A DNA stretch of 64,000 nt from Sedimentisphaerales bacterium (GTDB lineage Bacteria > Planctomycetota > Phycisphaerae > Sedimentisphaerales > Anaerohalosphaeraceae): positions 16,013 through 80,012 of the forward strand of contig JANQGW010000220.1 in the NCBI GenBank assembly GCA_028282905.1, given 5' to 3'. A program made the position numbers and the translations under genes. This document shows, piece after piece, positions 9,396-18,762 of the stretch. Below the pieces are notes generated by a model that was not told the DNA's origin, ran no database searches, and saw nothing but the letters and a program-made list of their open reading frames with translations. Every line of letters starts with the position of its first letter. The first letter of the stretch is position 1.

Positions 9396-10940
9396 ATGAA
9401 ACGCAGAGACTTTATGAAGCAAGCGGCAATGGTGACAGCCGCAGCTGCGGTTGGCGGCTGTTTTGGCGGCACGAAAGGCAAAAACACTCCAAAGGCTGCG
9501 GATGCCGGGACTCAGAAAGCCCCGAATATCATCTATATTTTAACGGACGATCTGGGCTATGGCGATTTATCCTGCCTGAATGAAAACTCCAAAATCCAAA
9601 CCCCTTACCTGGATAAACTGGCTAAAGAAGGCATGATTTTTATGGATGCGCACTCCAGTTCGTCCGTCTGTACCCCAACTCGTTACGGCATCCTGACCGG
9701 ACGCTACAATTGGCGGTCCCGGCTAAAAAAAGGCGTTTTAAATGGTTATTCATCGCACCTGATCGATCCCGAACGTATGACTGTCGCCGATTTGCTGAAA
9801 CAGCATGACTACCACACTGCTTGCATCGGCAAATGGCACCTTGGCTGGGACTGGGCGAAAAAAGGCCCCAAGCCCCACGAAGTGGACTATACGGGTACGG
9901 TCAAAAACGGTCCCGACGTCAACGGGTTCGATTATTATTACGCCCACTGCGGCTCACTGGATATGGCACCGTATGTCTATGTGGAAAACGGCCGGGTTAC
10001 CGCACAACCAGACCGTGAAACCCAGAGTAAAGATAAATACGGCTGGTGGCGAAAGGGACCGACCGGGTCGGACTTCCAGCATGATGATGTGCTGCCGAAC
10101 TTTACCCGGCGCGGTGCGAAATACATCAAGGAACGCGCTGCAACCGGCGAGCCGTTCTTCCTGTATCTGCCGCTGCCGGCACCGCATACGCCGATTCTGC
10201 CGACCAAGGAATTTCAGGGCAAAAGCGGCATCAATCCCTATTGTGACTTTGTAATAATGGTTGACCACTGTATCGGCCAGATTACCAAAGCGATTGAAGA
10301 AGCCGGCGTCAAGGACAATACGTTGATTGTCTTCACGGCGGATAACGGCTGTTCACCCGCGGCGAAATTTGACGAAATGCACGCTAAAGACCATTATCCC
10401 AGCTATGTCTATCGCGGCCATAAAGCCGACATTTATGAAGGCGGGCATCGTATTCCATTCATTGTTCGCTGGCCGGACCGGGTAAAGGCATCTACAACAT
10501 GCGATGATACAGTCTGCCTGACGGACTTAATGGCAACATGTGCTGATATTCTGGGGACGAAACTCCCCGATAATGCCGGCGAAGACAGCGTGAGCATCCT
10601 GCCGGATCTGACGGGAACAGCCACCGGTCCGGTACGCGAGGCGACGGTACACCATTCTATCAACGGCAGTTTCTCAATTCGACAGGACAAATGGAAGCTG
10701 GAATTGTGCCCCGGTTCCGGCGGGTGGTCAGCCCCCAAACCCGGCAAGGCACCGAAAGGATCACCGCCAGTTCAACTGTATGACCTCAGCAACGATATCG
10801 GCGAGAAAAACAACGTGCAGGACAAACATCCCGACGTTGTCCAGCAACTGACATCCCTGCTGCAGAAATACGTTGATCAGGGCCGCAGTACACCCGGCGT
10901 CCCCCAAACAAACGAAGGCAAAACACCAATCATGCGGTAA
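9396..10940 (+). CDS. Sulfatase (arylsulfatase family), Tat-type lipoprotein signal
   Basis: MKRRDFMKQAAMVTAAAAVGGC; NIIYILTDDLGYGDLSC; C-T-P-T-R formylglycine motif; GKWHLG. Confidence 0.92.
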   Translation: MKRRDFMKQAAMVTAAAAVGGCFGGTKGKNTPKAADAGTQKAPNIIYILTDDLGYGDLSCLNENSKIQTPYLDKLAKEGMIFMDAHSSSSVCTPTRYGILTGRYNWRSRLKKGVLNGYSSHLIDPERMTVADLLKQHDYHTACIGKWHLGWDWAKKGPKPHEVDYTGTVKNGPDVNGFDYYYAHCGSLDMAPYVYVENGRVTAQPDRETQSKDKYGWWRKGPTGSDFQHDDVLPNFTRRGAKYIKERAATGEPFFLYLPLPAPHTPILPTKEFQGKSGINPYCDFVIMVDHCIGQITKAIEEAGVKDNTLIVFTADNGCSPAAKFDEMHAKDHYPSYVYRGHKADIYEGGHRIPFIVRWPDRVKASTTCDDTVCLTDLMATCADILGTKLPDNAGEDSVSILPDLTGTATGPVREATVHHSINGSFSIRQDKWKLELCPGSGGWSAPKPGKAPKGSPPVQLYDLSNDIGEKNNVQDKHPDVVQQLTSLLQKYVDQGRSTPGVPQTNEGKTPIMR

Positions 10941-10977
10941 ATTTGTATCTCAATTGACACATTGAAATAGCTCAGAA

Positions 10978-11020
10978 GAATTCTCTCCCCTTCATGTATT
11001 ACACGAGGGGGAGAATTTTG
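10978..11020 (+). terminator. Hairpin downstream of sulfatase
   Basis: AATTCTCTCCCC...GGGGGAGAATTTT. Confidence 0.7.
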
Positions 11021-11074
11021 AAAACTACCCATGTAAGTCTACATTTTTTCTGTAAAGTCACAGGGAAGTATAGA

Positions 11075-11968
11075 CTATTGTTTTTGCAGAAAACCAACGG
11101 TTGATTGCATAATCCGCTGCTGGAGTTTATCAGCACCTTTTTGCTGGTTCTGTTCCAACAAGTCCTGATAATTTGCCTGGCAAAAATGACATCCCAGTAC
11201 GTTCAGATGAAAATCAACATAATTCTGCCATTCAGGCTCCAACGTTTTCAACAGGAATGCCCCAATCGTACTGCGTTTTGGGCAGCTTGGGCGGTACTGT
11301 TGCCAGATTTGCACCAACAGCCCTTCCATGTCGGCCTCTGATAAGTCTTTGGTATCAGCCGCGGTTAGATTATCGTGGATCTGCTTGATCCAGCGGTGTT
11401 TTAACACACCCACTTTTCTCGCATCGATTTTCAATGTTTCCGCAATGTCTGAATTGGACAACTGGCAATAAAAAAGCAATTCAATCGTCTTTAAATGCTC
11501 AAAATTCAAAGTGGTTTTGATTCTGCCCAGCAATGACAAAATTTCACCGGCCAATGCCGCAGATAATGTTTCCTTTTGTTCATCTCGCCGGGCGTAGGAA
11601 CTGGCGGTCGATTCGGTGGACTGAAAGCCTGACAAGTAATCGGATTGCCCGCAGTTAGAACGGTACAAGTCCTGGATCAATCCGACACGCATCGCGCTTT
11701 TTCTCCGGTACGTATCGATAATCTTGCGTCGCAGAATGGTAAATAAAAATCCTTCAATACTGCTTTCAGGCCGAAGCGTATGCATTGTCCGAATGAAATT
11801 AATGAAAACCTCCTGAACAATATCCTCCGCATCGGCGGGCTGACTCACCTGCCGTCGCGCATACGCCAGCAGACGGCCGTTGTATCGCTGTATAAACTGC
11901 GACCACGCCCGATCATCGCCCTGCTGGATTTGATCCAGCAGATACTGTTCGGCTGGTGTCGTTGGCAT
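11075..11968 (-). CDS. RNA polymerase sigma-70 family (ECF-like) factor
   Basis: WSQFIQRYNGRLLAYARRQVSQPADAEDIVQEVFINFIR; C-terminal extension. Confidence 0.82.
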   Translation of the reverse strand: MPTTPAEQYLLDQIQQGDDRAWSQFIQRYNGRLLAYARRQVSQPADAEDIVQEVFINFIRTMHTLRPESSIEGFLFTILRRKIIDTYRRKSAMRVGLIQDLYRSNCGQSDYLSGFQSTESTASSYARRDEQKETLSAALAGEILSLLGRIKTTLNFEHLKTIELLFYCQLSNSDIAETLKIDARKVGVLKHRWIKQIHDNLTAADTKDLSEADMEGLLVQIWQQYRPSCPKRSTIGAFLLKTLEPEWQNYVDFHLNVLGCHFCQANYQDLLEQNQQKGADKLQQRIMQSTVGFLQKQ

Positions 11969-12080
11969 CTGATTTCTGCTCGAATATGGTACCGCTTCGT
12001 CTTACGCCGGTGTCATCACACTGTTGCTAAATTTCAGCCACACCATGGATTTGCGGCTTTCCATCTCAAACTCTACATCA

Positions 12081-13328
12081 CTATACTAAAAGATGGATTA
12101 AAAAGAAACCAAAAATCAATACAATTCCTATGACTGCAACAGTAATCAGAACCGAGTAATATCCCTTGGTTAACGCGTTGATAAAGGCCCCGACAATACT
12201 GATCAGAACAATCATGCCAATTAATGAAACAACATAGTAGGCCCAGTTTCTTCTTGTCTGACGCACGACGATAGTTCTGTCACGTCCTAACATCTGCAGG
12301 CGTTCAGGTGACATTTCCAGCAGGACCGCTGACCGCCAGATTGGCCCGGCCGATCCCTGGAGTCGCTGAGTGTACTCGTCAACGATAAATCCATAATCCT
12401 GCAGATCACTCTGTTGAACACTCTGCAAGCCAATTTTCCCGATCAGTTTCTGTCGGGCCGATTCCATCATCTGACTGCGAGCCTGTTCGGCTGTAACCGC
12501 CGTTTCCGCAGAGGTAATAACGGCCCACTGCCTGAGATGAACCAGTGTGCGAAAATATTCGCCATTGTGCAGCCAGGGGCGGTAGTCGTATTCAACCTGA
12601 TGAGCGTATTTATTGTCCGGCGTTTGAACAGCCGCCTGAAGCGTTCCTCTTTCATTGCCCGCATTAATCATTTGCGCCACACTGATGGTATCCCCATTTT
12701 GAAGCTTGGGGATTGTAAGTCTATGGGTCGGAAGTTTCTCATGTTTCAAAGAAATCCATACTGTTTCCGCGACCGGTTTTCCTGATGTTGTTTCCGCGGT
12801 AATAGCTATATCTATATCAGATAAAAAGAATTTTAATCCACGCCGCAGTTGTTCCAACCAGACAATATCAACGCTATCTTTGGTTTCAAATATCTGAATT
12901 TGTTTAGGTTTAGCGGGCAGGCCATTGAACGTTTCCTGCAATTGAACGCCCAATCCATAGGCCGCAAGTTGCGGTGTCGAATAGACATCCGGCGTCAATT
13001 CCTCTTCCAGACCCTCCTGCCACAGGACAGTTTCTTTAGTGGTATCAACAACTGCATTCTGAGTCATGGGAATAGAAGAGATGTATTCCGGCTGGGCTTT
13101 TATCTGTACGATAGATCCCTCTGAAGGCATAAGAGCAACTGGTCTGGCAAAATATGTAAATAAGCCCAAGAAAGCAACTAAGGCCAGCAGTAAAAAAATC
13201 CCCACGATCCACCGAACGACCGCTCCGCCTTTGACCAGAAGGATAATCAGCCCAGCAAGCAATGCCAGACCAATCAACAATATAATTGGTAATATTCCAA
13301 ATGCAATTAAAGACATCATGAACTCCAA
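12081..13328 (-). CDS. Hypothetical membrane protein of the kinase cluster
   Basis: N-terminal and C-terminal hydrophobic helices; adjacent to kinase, same strand. Confidence 0.75.
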   Translation of the reverse strand: MEFMMSLIAFGILPIILLIGLALLAGLIILLVKGGAVVRWIVGIFLLLALVAFLGLFTYFARPVALMPSEGSIVQIKAQPEYISSIPMTQNAVVDTTKETVLWQEGLEEELTPDVYSTPQLAAYGLGVQLQETFNGLPAKPKQIQIFETKDSVDIVWLEQLRRGLKFFLSDIDIAITAETTSGKPVAETVWISLKHEKLPTHRLTIPKLQNGDTISVAQMINAGNERGTLQAAVQTPDNKYAHQVEYDYRPWLHNGEYFRTLVHLRQWAVITSAETAVTAEQARSQMMESARQKLIGKIGLQSVQQSDLQDYGFIVDEYTQRLQGSAGPIWRSAVLLEMSPERLQMLGRDRTIVVRQTRRNWAYYVVSLIGMIVLISIVGAFINALTKGYYSVLITVAVIGIVLIFGFFLIHLLV

Positions 13329-13340
13329 AAATGGAAAATG

Positions 13341-15908
13341 TTATTGCGTTTTATTTGTTTCCGGATTCAGGGCTACGATCTGCGGCGGTTGCCGCTTGGG
13401 CGGCCATGCCAGCAGGATGATCGCCGGGATAAAAAAGAAAAGTGAGAAATAAATGCGATTGTTAACAGATGCAAACACTTTATCAAATACCACTCCCACC
13501 GGTTGACCAACAAGAGAACCTTCAATACTGATTGGGTAGACGGATTCAGTAATAACAGCAAATGCAAACGCCACCAGCGCAATCGCAATCAGAAAGCGAA
13601 TAATATGCGCACCACCAAAACGACGGCGGGTGAGCAGGAGTATCACCATTGATATCGCAAGTATCCCAAAGCCCACTCCCGTAGCCACTCTTTCCAAAGC
13701 TATCGGCCAGTTGGGAGTGCCCCAAAACTGCTCGATATCAGTAATCACATTAATGGGAAGGCAGGCTGTCAACACCGTCACTAAATTCATCGCGCAGCCG
13801 ACCAGCAACAGCACTGAAATAAACATCAAGACATAGCCCAAAAAGCCGAACAACCCCAACACAAATCCTGTCTTAGCAGTCGGATCCTGAATGACCACGG
13901 TCGTTGCCGGCGGCTGTACTGCAGATACGGCTGCGACTGCCTCTGCCGGTTGAGGTGACGGATTGGCCGGAGAAACAGATGCCGGAGGAGTATTATTAAC
14001 ATTAACCGGGGCAGCAACGGGCTTTGGTGGCGTTTGAGGCACCGCTTGCGGGTTTCCGTCCCAAGCCAGTACTTTCCGTCCCTGCACATCCCGAAACTCG
14101 CCTGCTAAAATCATGATAAAATCGATCAACTGGCCAATTCCGAATACGCCTGCGGTAAATAGCCACAATATTCCAGTGCCGATTTTCCCAACGTAAAAGC
14201 GATGCACGCCCGGAACGGGAATAAACAGAACCATGCCGCACAAAATGGCCGCAATGGAACGATTATAGCGGCTGGCACCGGCAGGCACCGTGGGAACAAC
14301 TTTTGGAGCTGCCGGAGGAACAGGTCTTGGCTTGGGTTGTTTGGGTTTTACCGCTGTCTTATCAGGGCCGGTAAAAGGACAGATCGCCTGCACATAAAGG
14401 CAAATCCCCGCCACCAACGCGATACTGATCGCAGGCACACCGTCAAAGACCAAAGCCAGCACAAATGCCGGAATTCCCAGACAGATTGCCGGAATGAGCG
14501 ATACCCGGTTTTTTCGCTTGGCATCCGTCATTGTCCACCAGCTGATGAAAACTAAGGGAATCATTGCAAAAAAAGTCCCCCGCATGCTCTGCTCTGCGCC
14601 GGAGCCAATAACCTCTTCAAACAAAAGAGCTGCCAGGCCGGCAAATGTAATTGCTACCGCCGAAACCGCCAGATTGCGGAATGTTTTGGCCTCCATACCG
14701 CAAAGCAGACGGTATCTTGCCAATAAGATACCGCCGGCACCGGCGACAATCATGACTAAAACCATCACGCCCCTTACCAGCGCATCATCAAAGTCACCGG
14801 AGGAAAATAATCCCGCTCCAAGTGACAGAATGGCGGCTGTTACCAGCGCGGTCAATAACCGCTGCTTTCGTTTCATAGGATCTTTTTCAGCGGCCTGGCG
14901 AACACCTTCCCATGATTCCTGATAAAAGAAATTCTGGATTTTATCGGCTTCCTGGTACAGTTTGTCTGCCGTTGTATTTTTCTTCTTTGCCGCGGTCTGC
15001 TTGTTCGGCTGCTCAGCGGCAGGGGCAGAGGCCGGCTGTCTCTGCATCTTCTCGGCCACTTTTTGAGCCACAACCGACAGTTCCATCGGGCTGAACTGCG
15101 ACATGCTCTGCTGTATCTGTTCGGCTCCGAAGACATCCTCGACCATCTCCTGAACCGTACTGTAGCGGTCATGCGGGTCGCGAGCCATCGCTTTTTTAAT
15201 CACTCGGGCAAAGGTTTCATCCAGCCCGGTCAGATCCGGTGTTGCACTCATGTGTTTCATCAGCACTTCGGCAGGGCTGCCCCCAACATAGGGAAGCTGG
15301 CCGGTCAGCATTTCATAGAGCATCACGCCCAGTGCATAAATATCAATGCTGCGGTCATATTTACCAACGCCAATCTCTGGCGCCATGTAATGAACGGTTC
15401 CGACGGTAATGGTCTGATTGCTGTAACGGCTGGTATTAATCACTTTGCTCAAGCCGTAATCGCCGATCTTGACCTGGCCGTTTTCATAAAAGATATTGCC
15501 GGGTTTAAGGTCACGATGGACAATGCCGCTATCATGCAGATAATTCAGCCCTTTCGCAATTTCACGCAGAAAGAATGCGGTTTTCTGAACACCCAGCCCG
15601 GTCGGCGATGACTGAATCATATCCGCCAGTGACGGGCCGGTCACATACTCCATGATCACAAACAGTTTGCCGTCGGCGTTATACTTTGCATCAAAGACAG
15701 AGACCAAGTGCGGGCTTTTAAGATTCATACACTGCTGGATACCGCGCAGTTCGATCTGCTCATATGTCTGAACCGCCTTTAGGGCAACTTGCCGGCCGGC
15801 ATCACTGGTCGCATAATAGACCTCGCCAAAGCCGCCCCTTCCCACGGCCCGCTGAATCGTATAGCCTTCCAGCGGTTTATCACCATATTGATACTGATAT
15901 TTCGCCAT
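13341..15908 (-). CDS. Membrane Ser/Thr protein kinase with C-terminal multi-TM region including a TM2 domain
   Basis: VGRGGFGEVYYATSD, IVHRDLKPGNIFYENGQVKIGDYGLSK; IPVPGVHRFYVGKIGTGILWLFTAGVFGIGQLIDFIMIL (TM2-like). Confidence 0.92.
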   Translation of the reverse strand: MAKYQYQYGDKPLEGYTIQRAVGRGGFGEVYYATSDAGRQVALKAVQTYEQIELRGIQQCMNLKSPHLVSVFDAKYNADGKLFVIMEYVTGPSLADMIQSSPTGLGVQKTAFFLREIAKGLNYLHDSGIVHRDLKPGNIFYENGQVKIGDYGLSKVINTSRYSNQTITVGTVHYMAPEIGVGKYDRSIDIYALGVMLYEMLTGQLPYVGGSPAEVLMKHMSATPDLTGLDETFARVIKKAMARDPHDRYSTVQEMVEDVFGAEQIQQSMSQFSPMELSVVAQKVAEKMQRQPASAPAAEQPNKQTAAKKKNTTADKLYQEADKIQNFFYQESWEGVRQAAEKDPMKRKQRLLTALVTAAILSLGAGLFSSGDFDDALVRGVMVLVMIVAGAGGILLARYRLLCGMEAKTFRNLAVSAVAITFAGLAALLFEEVIGSGAEQSMRGTFFAMIPLVFISWWTMTDAKRKNRVSLIPAICLGIPAFVLALVFDGVPAISIALVAGICLYVQAICPFTGPDKTAVKPKQPKPRPVPPAAPKVVPTVPAGASRYNRSIAAILCGMVLFIPVPGVHRFYVGKIGTGILWLFTAGVFGIGQLIDFIMILAGEFRDVQGRKVLAWDGNPQAVPQTPPKPVAAPVNVNNTPPASVSPANPSPQPAEAVAAVSAVQPPATTVVIQDPTAKTGFVLGLFGFLGYVLMFISVLLLVGCAMNLVTVLTACLPINVITDIEQFWGTPNWPIALERVATGVGFGILAISMVILLLTRRRFGGAHIIRFLIAIALVAFAFAVITESVYPISIEGSLVGQPVGVVFDKVFASVNNRIYFSLFFFIPAIILLAWPPKRQPPQIVALNPETNKTQ

Positions 15909-15925
15909 CGGTTTTTCCCGTCCCT

Positions 15926-17497
15926 CTAAAGGTTCTGCGTACTCAGAACCAATTGAACATCTCCTATTTCAATCCGCTTATCCATCGGTAGAACCGCCCC
16001 CGCAGAAACCGAACGCCCTTCGACGATTACCGGCTGCTGAGTACGGCATCGAATTTGTCCATCCTGTAAAAACAGTACCATCGCTTCCGGCAGTTGTCCA
16101 CTTTGGATATGGTTGTTACGTTCGGGTCCAATCAAAATTTCACGGCCCATGAGAATCACACCGGTAATATCGGCCCGGGGAAACCGGGCACTGGACGGTA
16201 TCAGGCAGGCCGTACTGCTGGCGGGATTCGACTGTGTAAATTTAAATCGACATCGCGGCGACAATTCCACACGGTCGCCATCACTGAGAAGTTGCCTGGA
16301 GCCATGTGAGGTTATACCGCCCGTCTGTCCGATGAAATAATCACCTTCGACACGCTCAATCTGCTTCGGCACAACATCCGGGGCCGTCACAAGCTCGATA
16401 TCTGATCGCGTTGTGGAACTAACCGGTCCCATCGTCACACGGTCACTGCCAAAAACATAATATGCCCCAATACCGTCCATTTGAAGTATAAATCGCATTT
16501 TCGTACCCATCGCATTGTGTCGGTCGATTTCAGGAGTTTTCAAAAACTCCGGAGCCGGTCGGGCCGTTTTTACAGGTGCCGGCACAATCTCCGGGCTTTC
16601 AGACAGATCAATTTGTTCGAAAATCCCCAGAGGGCCGGCCTGCAAATGTCGCTGAGTATCGGCCGTACTTTTGACCTGACCGATAGCTTCAGTCAGCCAT
16701 TTTGCTTTTGGTAATAATGTCTGAGCTCTCCGCAGGTTTATTTCGGCTTCACTAAAAGCACCCGCATTGATCTGTCCGACCGCCTTGTGGCAATATTCAA
16801 CCACCTTTTGCAGCGGCTGAATCATTTCAGACTGAGCTACATGGCCATTTATTTGTGCCAGAAACGAGGCGGCTGCATGAAGCCTCCCCTCTGCCAGACA
16901 GTCCTGTAATTTCTTCTGGGCCTGCCGCTGAATCAGAGAAAGGATGTCAGCAGACTCAGGACTCATATTCCCGCAAAGTGAACTGTTTTGATAAATTCGA
17001 GCCGCCAGTTCAATCTGACCGGTTTTCAGTGCTTGTTTGATGCGGCCGGCGGCAGAGTCGTTTTGCAATTCGAGCATGTCCGCATTTTTCAGCATATTCT
17101 GAGCCTGTTGATCCTCTGACTCCGCCAGGATTTTTCGACCGGCTGACAGCCAGCCGTTTTGCATTTGCTCCTGAGCCTTTGCCAACTGCTCTGACCGCTG
17201 GCGGGAACCGGCACGCTCTGTTTCGATTTGAGAGGCAATCATCGACCGCAATTCCACAATCTCCGGCAGATTCCCCGCGAGTTTTTCCGCCCGCAGGCAA
17301 TCATCCAGTGCCGGTGCCAGCCGCTGTGATGTCAGATGTCCCTGACCGCGGCGGATAAACGCCACCGACAGTTTTGTCAACAGTTTCTGGCCGGCGCGTT
17401 GCTCCTGAAGAGACGAATCTCTGAACAATTCAAAAGCTTCGTCCAGCCGACCATCCGCCAGAGCCACCTGAGCACGTTTTAATCGAAAATCAAGCAC
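15926..17497 (-). CDS. TPR-like / FHA-like domain protein
   Basis: Helical repeats N-terminal; C-term MGREILIGPERNNHIQ...GRSVSAGAVLPMDKRIEIGDVQLVL FHA-like. Confidence 0.65.
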   Translation of the reverse strand: MLDFRLKRAQVALADGRLDEAFELFRDSSLQEQRAGQKLLTKLSVAFIRRGQGHLTSQRLAPALDDCLRAEKLAGNLPEIVELRSMIASQIETERAGSRQRSEQLAKAQEQMQNGWLSAGRKILAESEDQQAQNMLKNADMLELQNDSAAGRIKQALKTGQIELAARIYQNSSLCGNMSPESADILSLIQRQAQKKLQDCLAEGRLHAAASFLAQINGHVAQSEMIQPLQKVVEYCHKAVGQINAGAFSEAEINLRRAQTLLPKAKWLTEAIGQVKSTADTQRHLQAGPLGIFEQIDLSESPEIVPAPVKTARPAPEFLKTPEIDRHNAMGTKMRFILQMDGIGAYYVFGSDRVTMGPVSSTTRSDIELVTAPDVVPKQIERVEGDYFIGQTGGITSHGSRQLLSDGDRVELSPRCRFKFTQSNPASSTACLIPSSARFPRADITGVILMGREILIGPERNNHIQSGQLPEAMVLFLQDGQIRCRTQQPVIVEGRSVSAGAVLPMDKRIEIGDVQLVLSTQNL

Positions 17498-17630
17498 GAA
17501 TTCTACTCCTGAGCATTTCGTCTCCGCTCCAACGTCGGAACCAAAGACAGATGTGGATTATACTCTATTCGACAACCAGACGCAAACATAAGAAGACTTT
17601 ATCCGTCTGCTTCACTGTACTATCAAAGCA

Positions 17631-18446
17631 TCAGTTTGAGACAATCACATCGGCATTATCTGCAGGCTTATCCTGCTGGAAGTACTCATCTACCTGTGAA
17701 ATGAGCTGATCGGCGGAAACCTGATCGATGGGGATGGTTTGAACGAACTTGCTTTCGTGTGCCAGAACACGTTCGGCCACATCCAGACGCTTTTTGATTT
17801 GCCCCAGAAGCTTTTCGGTTTGTGCCAGCTTGCTGTTATCAACCTGAATCCCGGTGCCGACGGCCGAAGCCTTCAGCAGACGATACTGCCCTTCCAGGCT
17901 CTCAATACGCGAAGCAAGGATGCGTTTTTGCGACTTGGTCTTTTCCAAAAGCTGCACGGCCGCCCGTAATGACTTCTCACGGGTTTCATAGAGCTTGTGC
18001 TTGCTGGCAAAAACCAACTCGGCTTCTTTGTAATTTTCGAATTGTGCCGCCAGTTCATCGGCCACTTCCTGTTGACTGTATTTACGATTACCAAACGTGT
18101 AAGTCGCCTGCTGCTTGCCAAGAGCCGCCCGCAGTTTCTCAACCCGCTGCTTTTGCTGAGCAATGGCTGCCTCGCTTTGCTCGATTTCCTTTTTCAGAGC
18201 CGCGATTTCGACTTCCTCTTTGGCAATCAACTGGATGTTGGCATGGATTTCAGGTAGAATATCTTCCAGTAAATCCTGTGCGCGATGCAGTTCAAACTCG
18301 ATGGGAACCGCGTCTTTGACCTTATTTTGGGTCATTTTTGCGGAACTGCGAACATAACTGGACAACTCGGTTCCAAATAACAAACCGCCAATTACCACAA
18401 ATAACACCAGCCCGACAGCCCCTCTTTTGATCCATTTCTTAGTCAT
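17631..18446 (-). CDS. Single-TM coiled-coil protein
   Basis: MTKKWIKRGAVGLVLFVVIGGLLFG TM then long heptad-rich helices; upstream in-frame Met at 18491 also possible. Confidence 0.7.
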   Translation of the reverse strand: MTKKWIKRGAVGLVLFVVIGGLLFGTELSSYVRSSAKMTQNKVKDAVPIEFELHRAQDLLEDILPEIHANIQLIAKEEVEIAALKKEIEQSEAAIAQQKQRVEKLRAALGKQQATYTFGNRKYSQQEVADELAAQFENYKEAELVFASKHKLYETREKSLRAAVQLLEKTKSQKRILASRIESLEGQYRLLKASAVGTGIQVDNSKLAQTEKLLGQIKKRLDVAERVLAHESKFVQTIPIDQVSADQLISQVDEYFQQDKPADNADVIVSN

Positions 18447-18565
18447 GATCTTTCTCCTATGAATGAAGTTCATCTTTCTTTTTTGAAACAACTCTCATAG
18501 GTATAGTCGCAGGCCGAATAACCGCATTTCACTGTTTTTGTGAAAAATCCCAGAAATGTAAGAAA

Positions 18566-18592
18566 AATACCCTACGGAATCTATAGGGTATT
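18566..18592. promoter_or_regulatory. 9-bp perfect inverted repeat upstream of coiled-coil gene
   Basis: AATACCCTA-CGGAATCTA-TAGGGTATT. Confidence 0.5.
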
Positions 18593-18762
18593 CATTGAAA
18601 ATGCTTGTCAGAAACCGGTAAACTCACGCAAATTTCCAGACTCTCAGGCTAAAATCGGCACACCTAAACCACAGATACACCTGTAACCACTTACCCCAAA
18701 AGGCCTTGTAGAAGCCTTTAAAATGCAATGACTAAACAGTAATTGATAATAATTATGAACAA

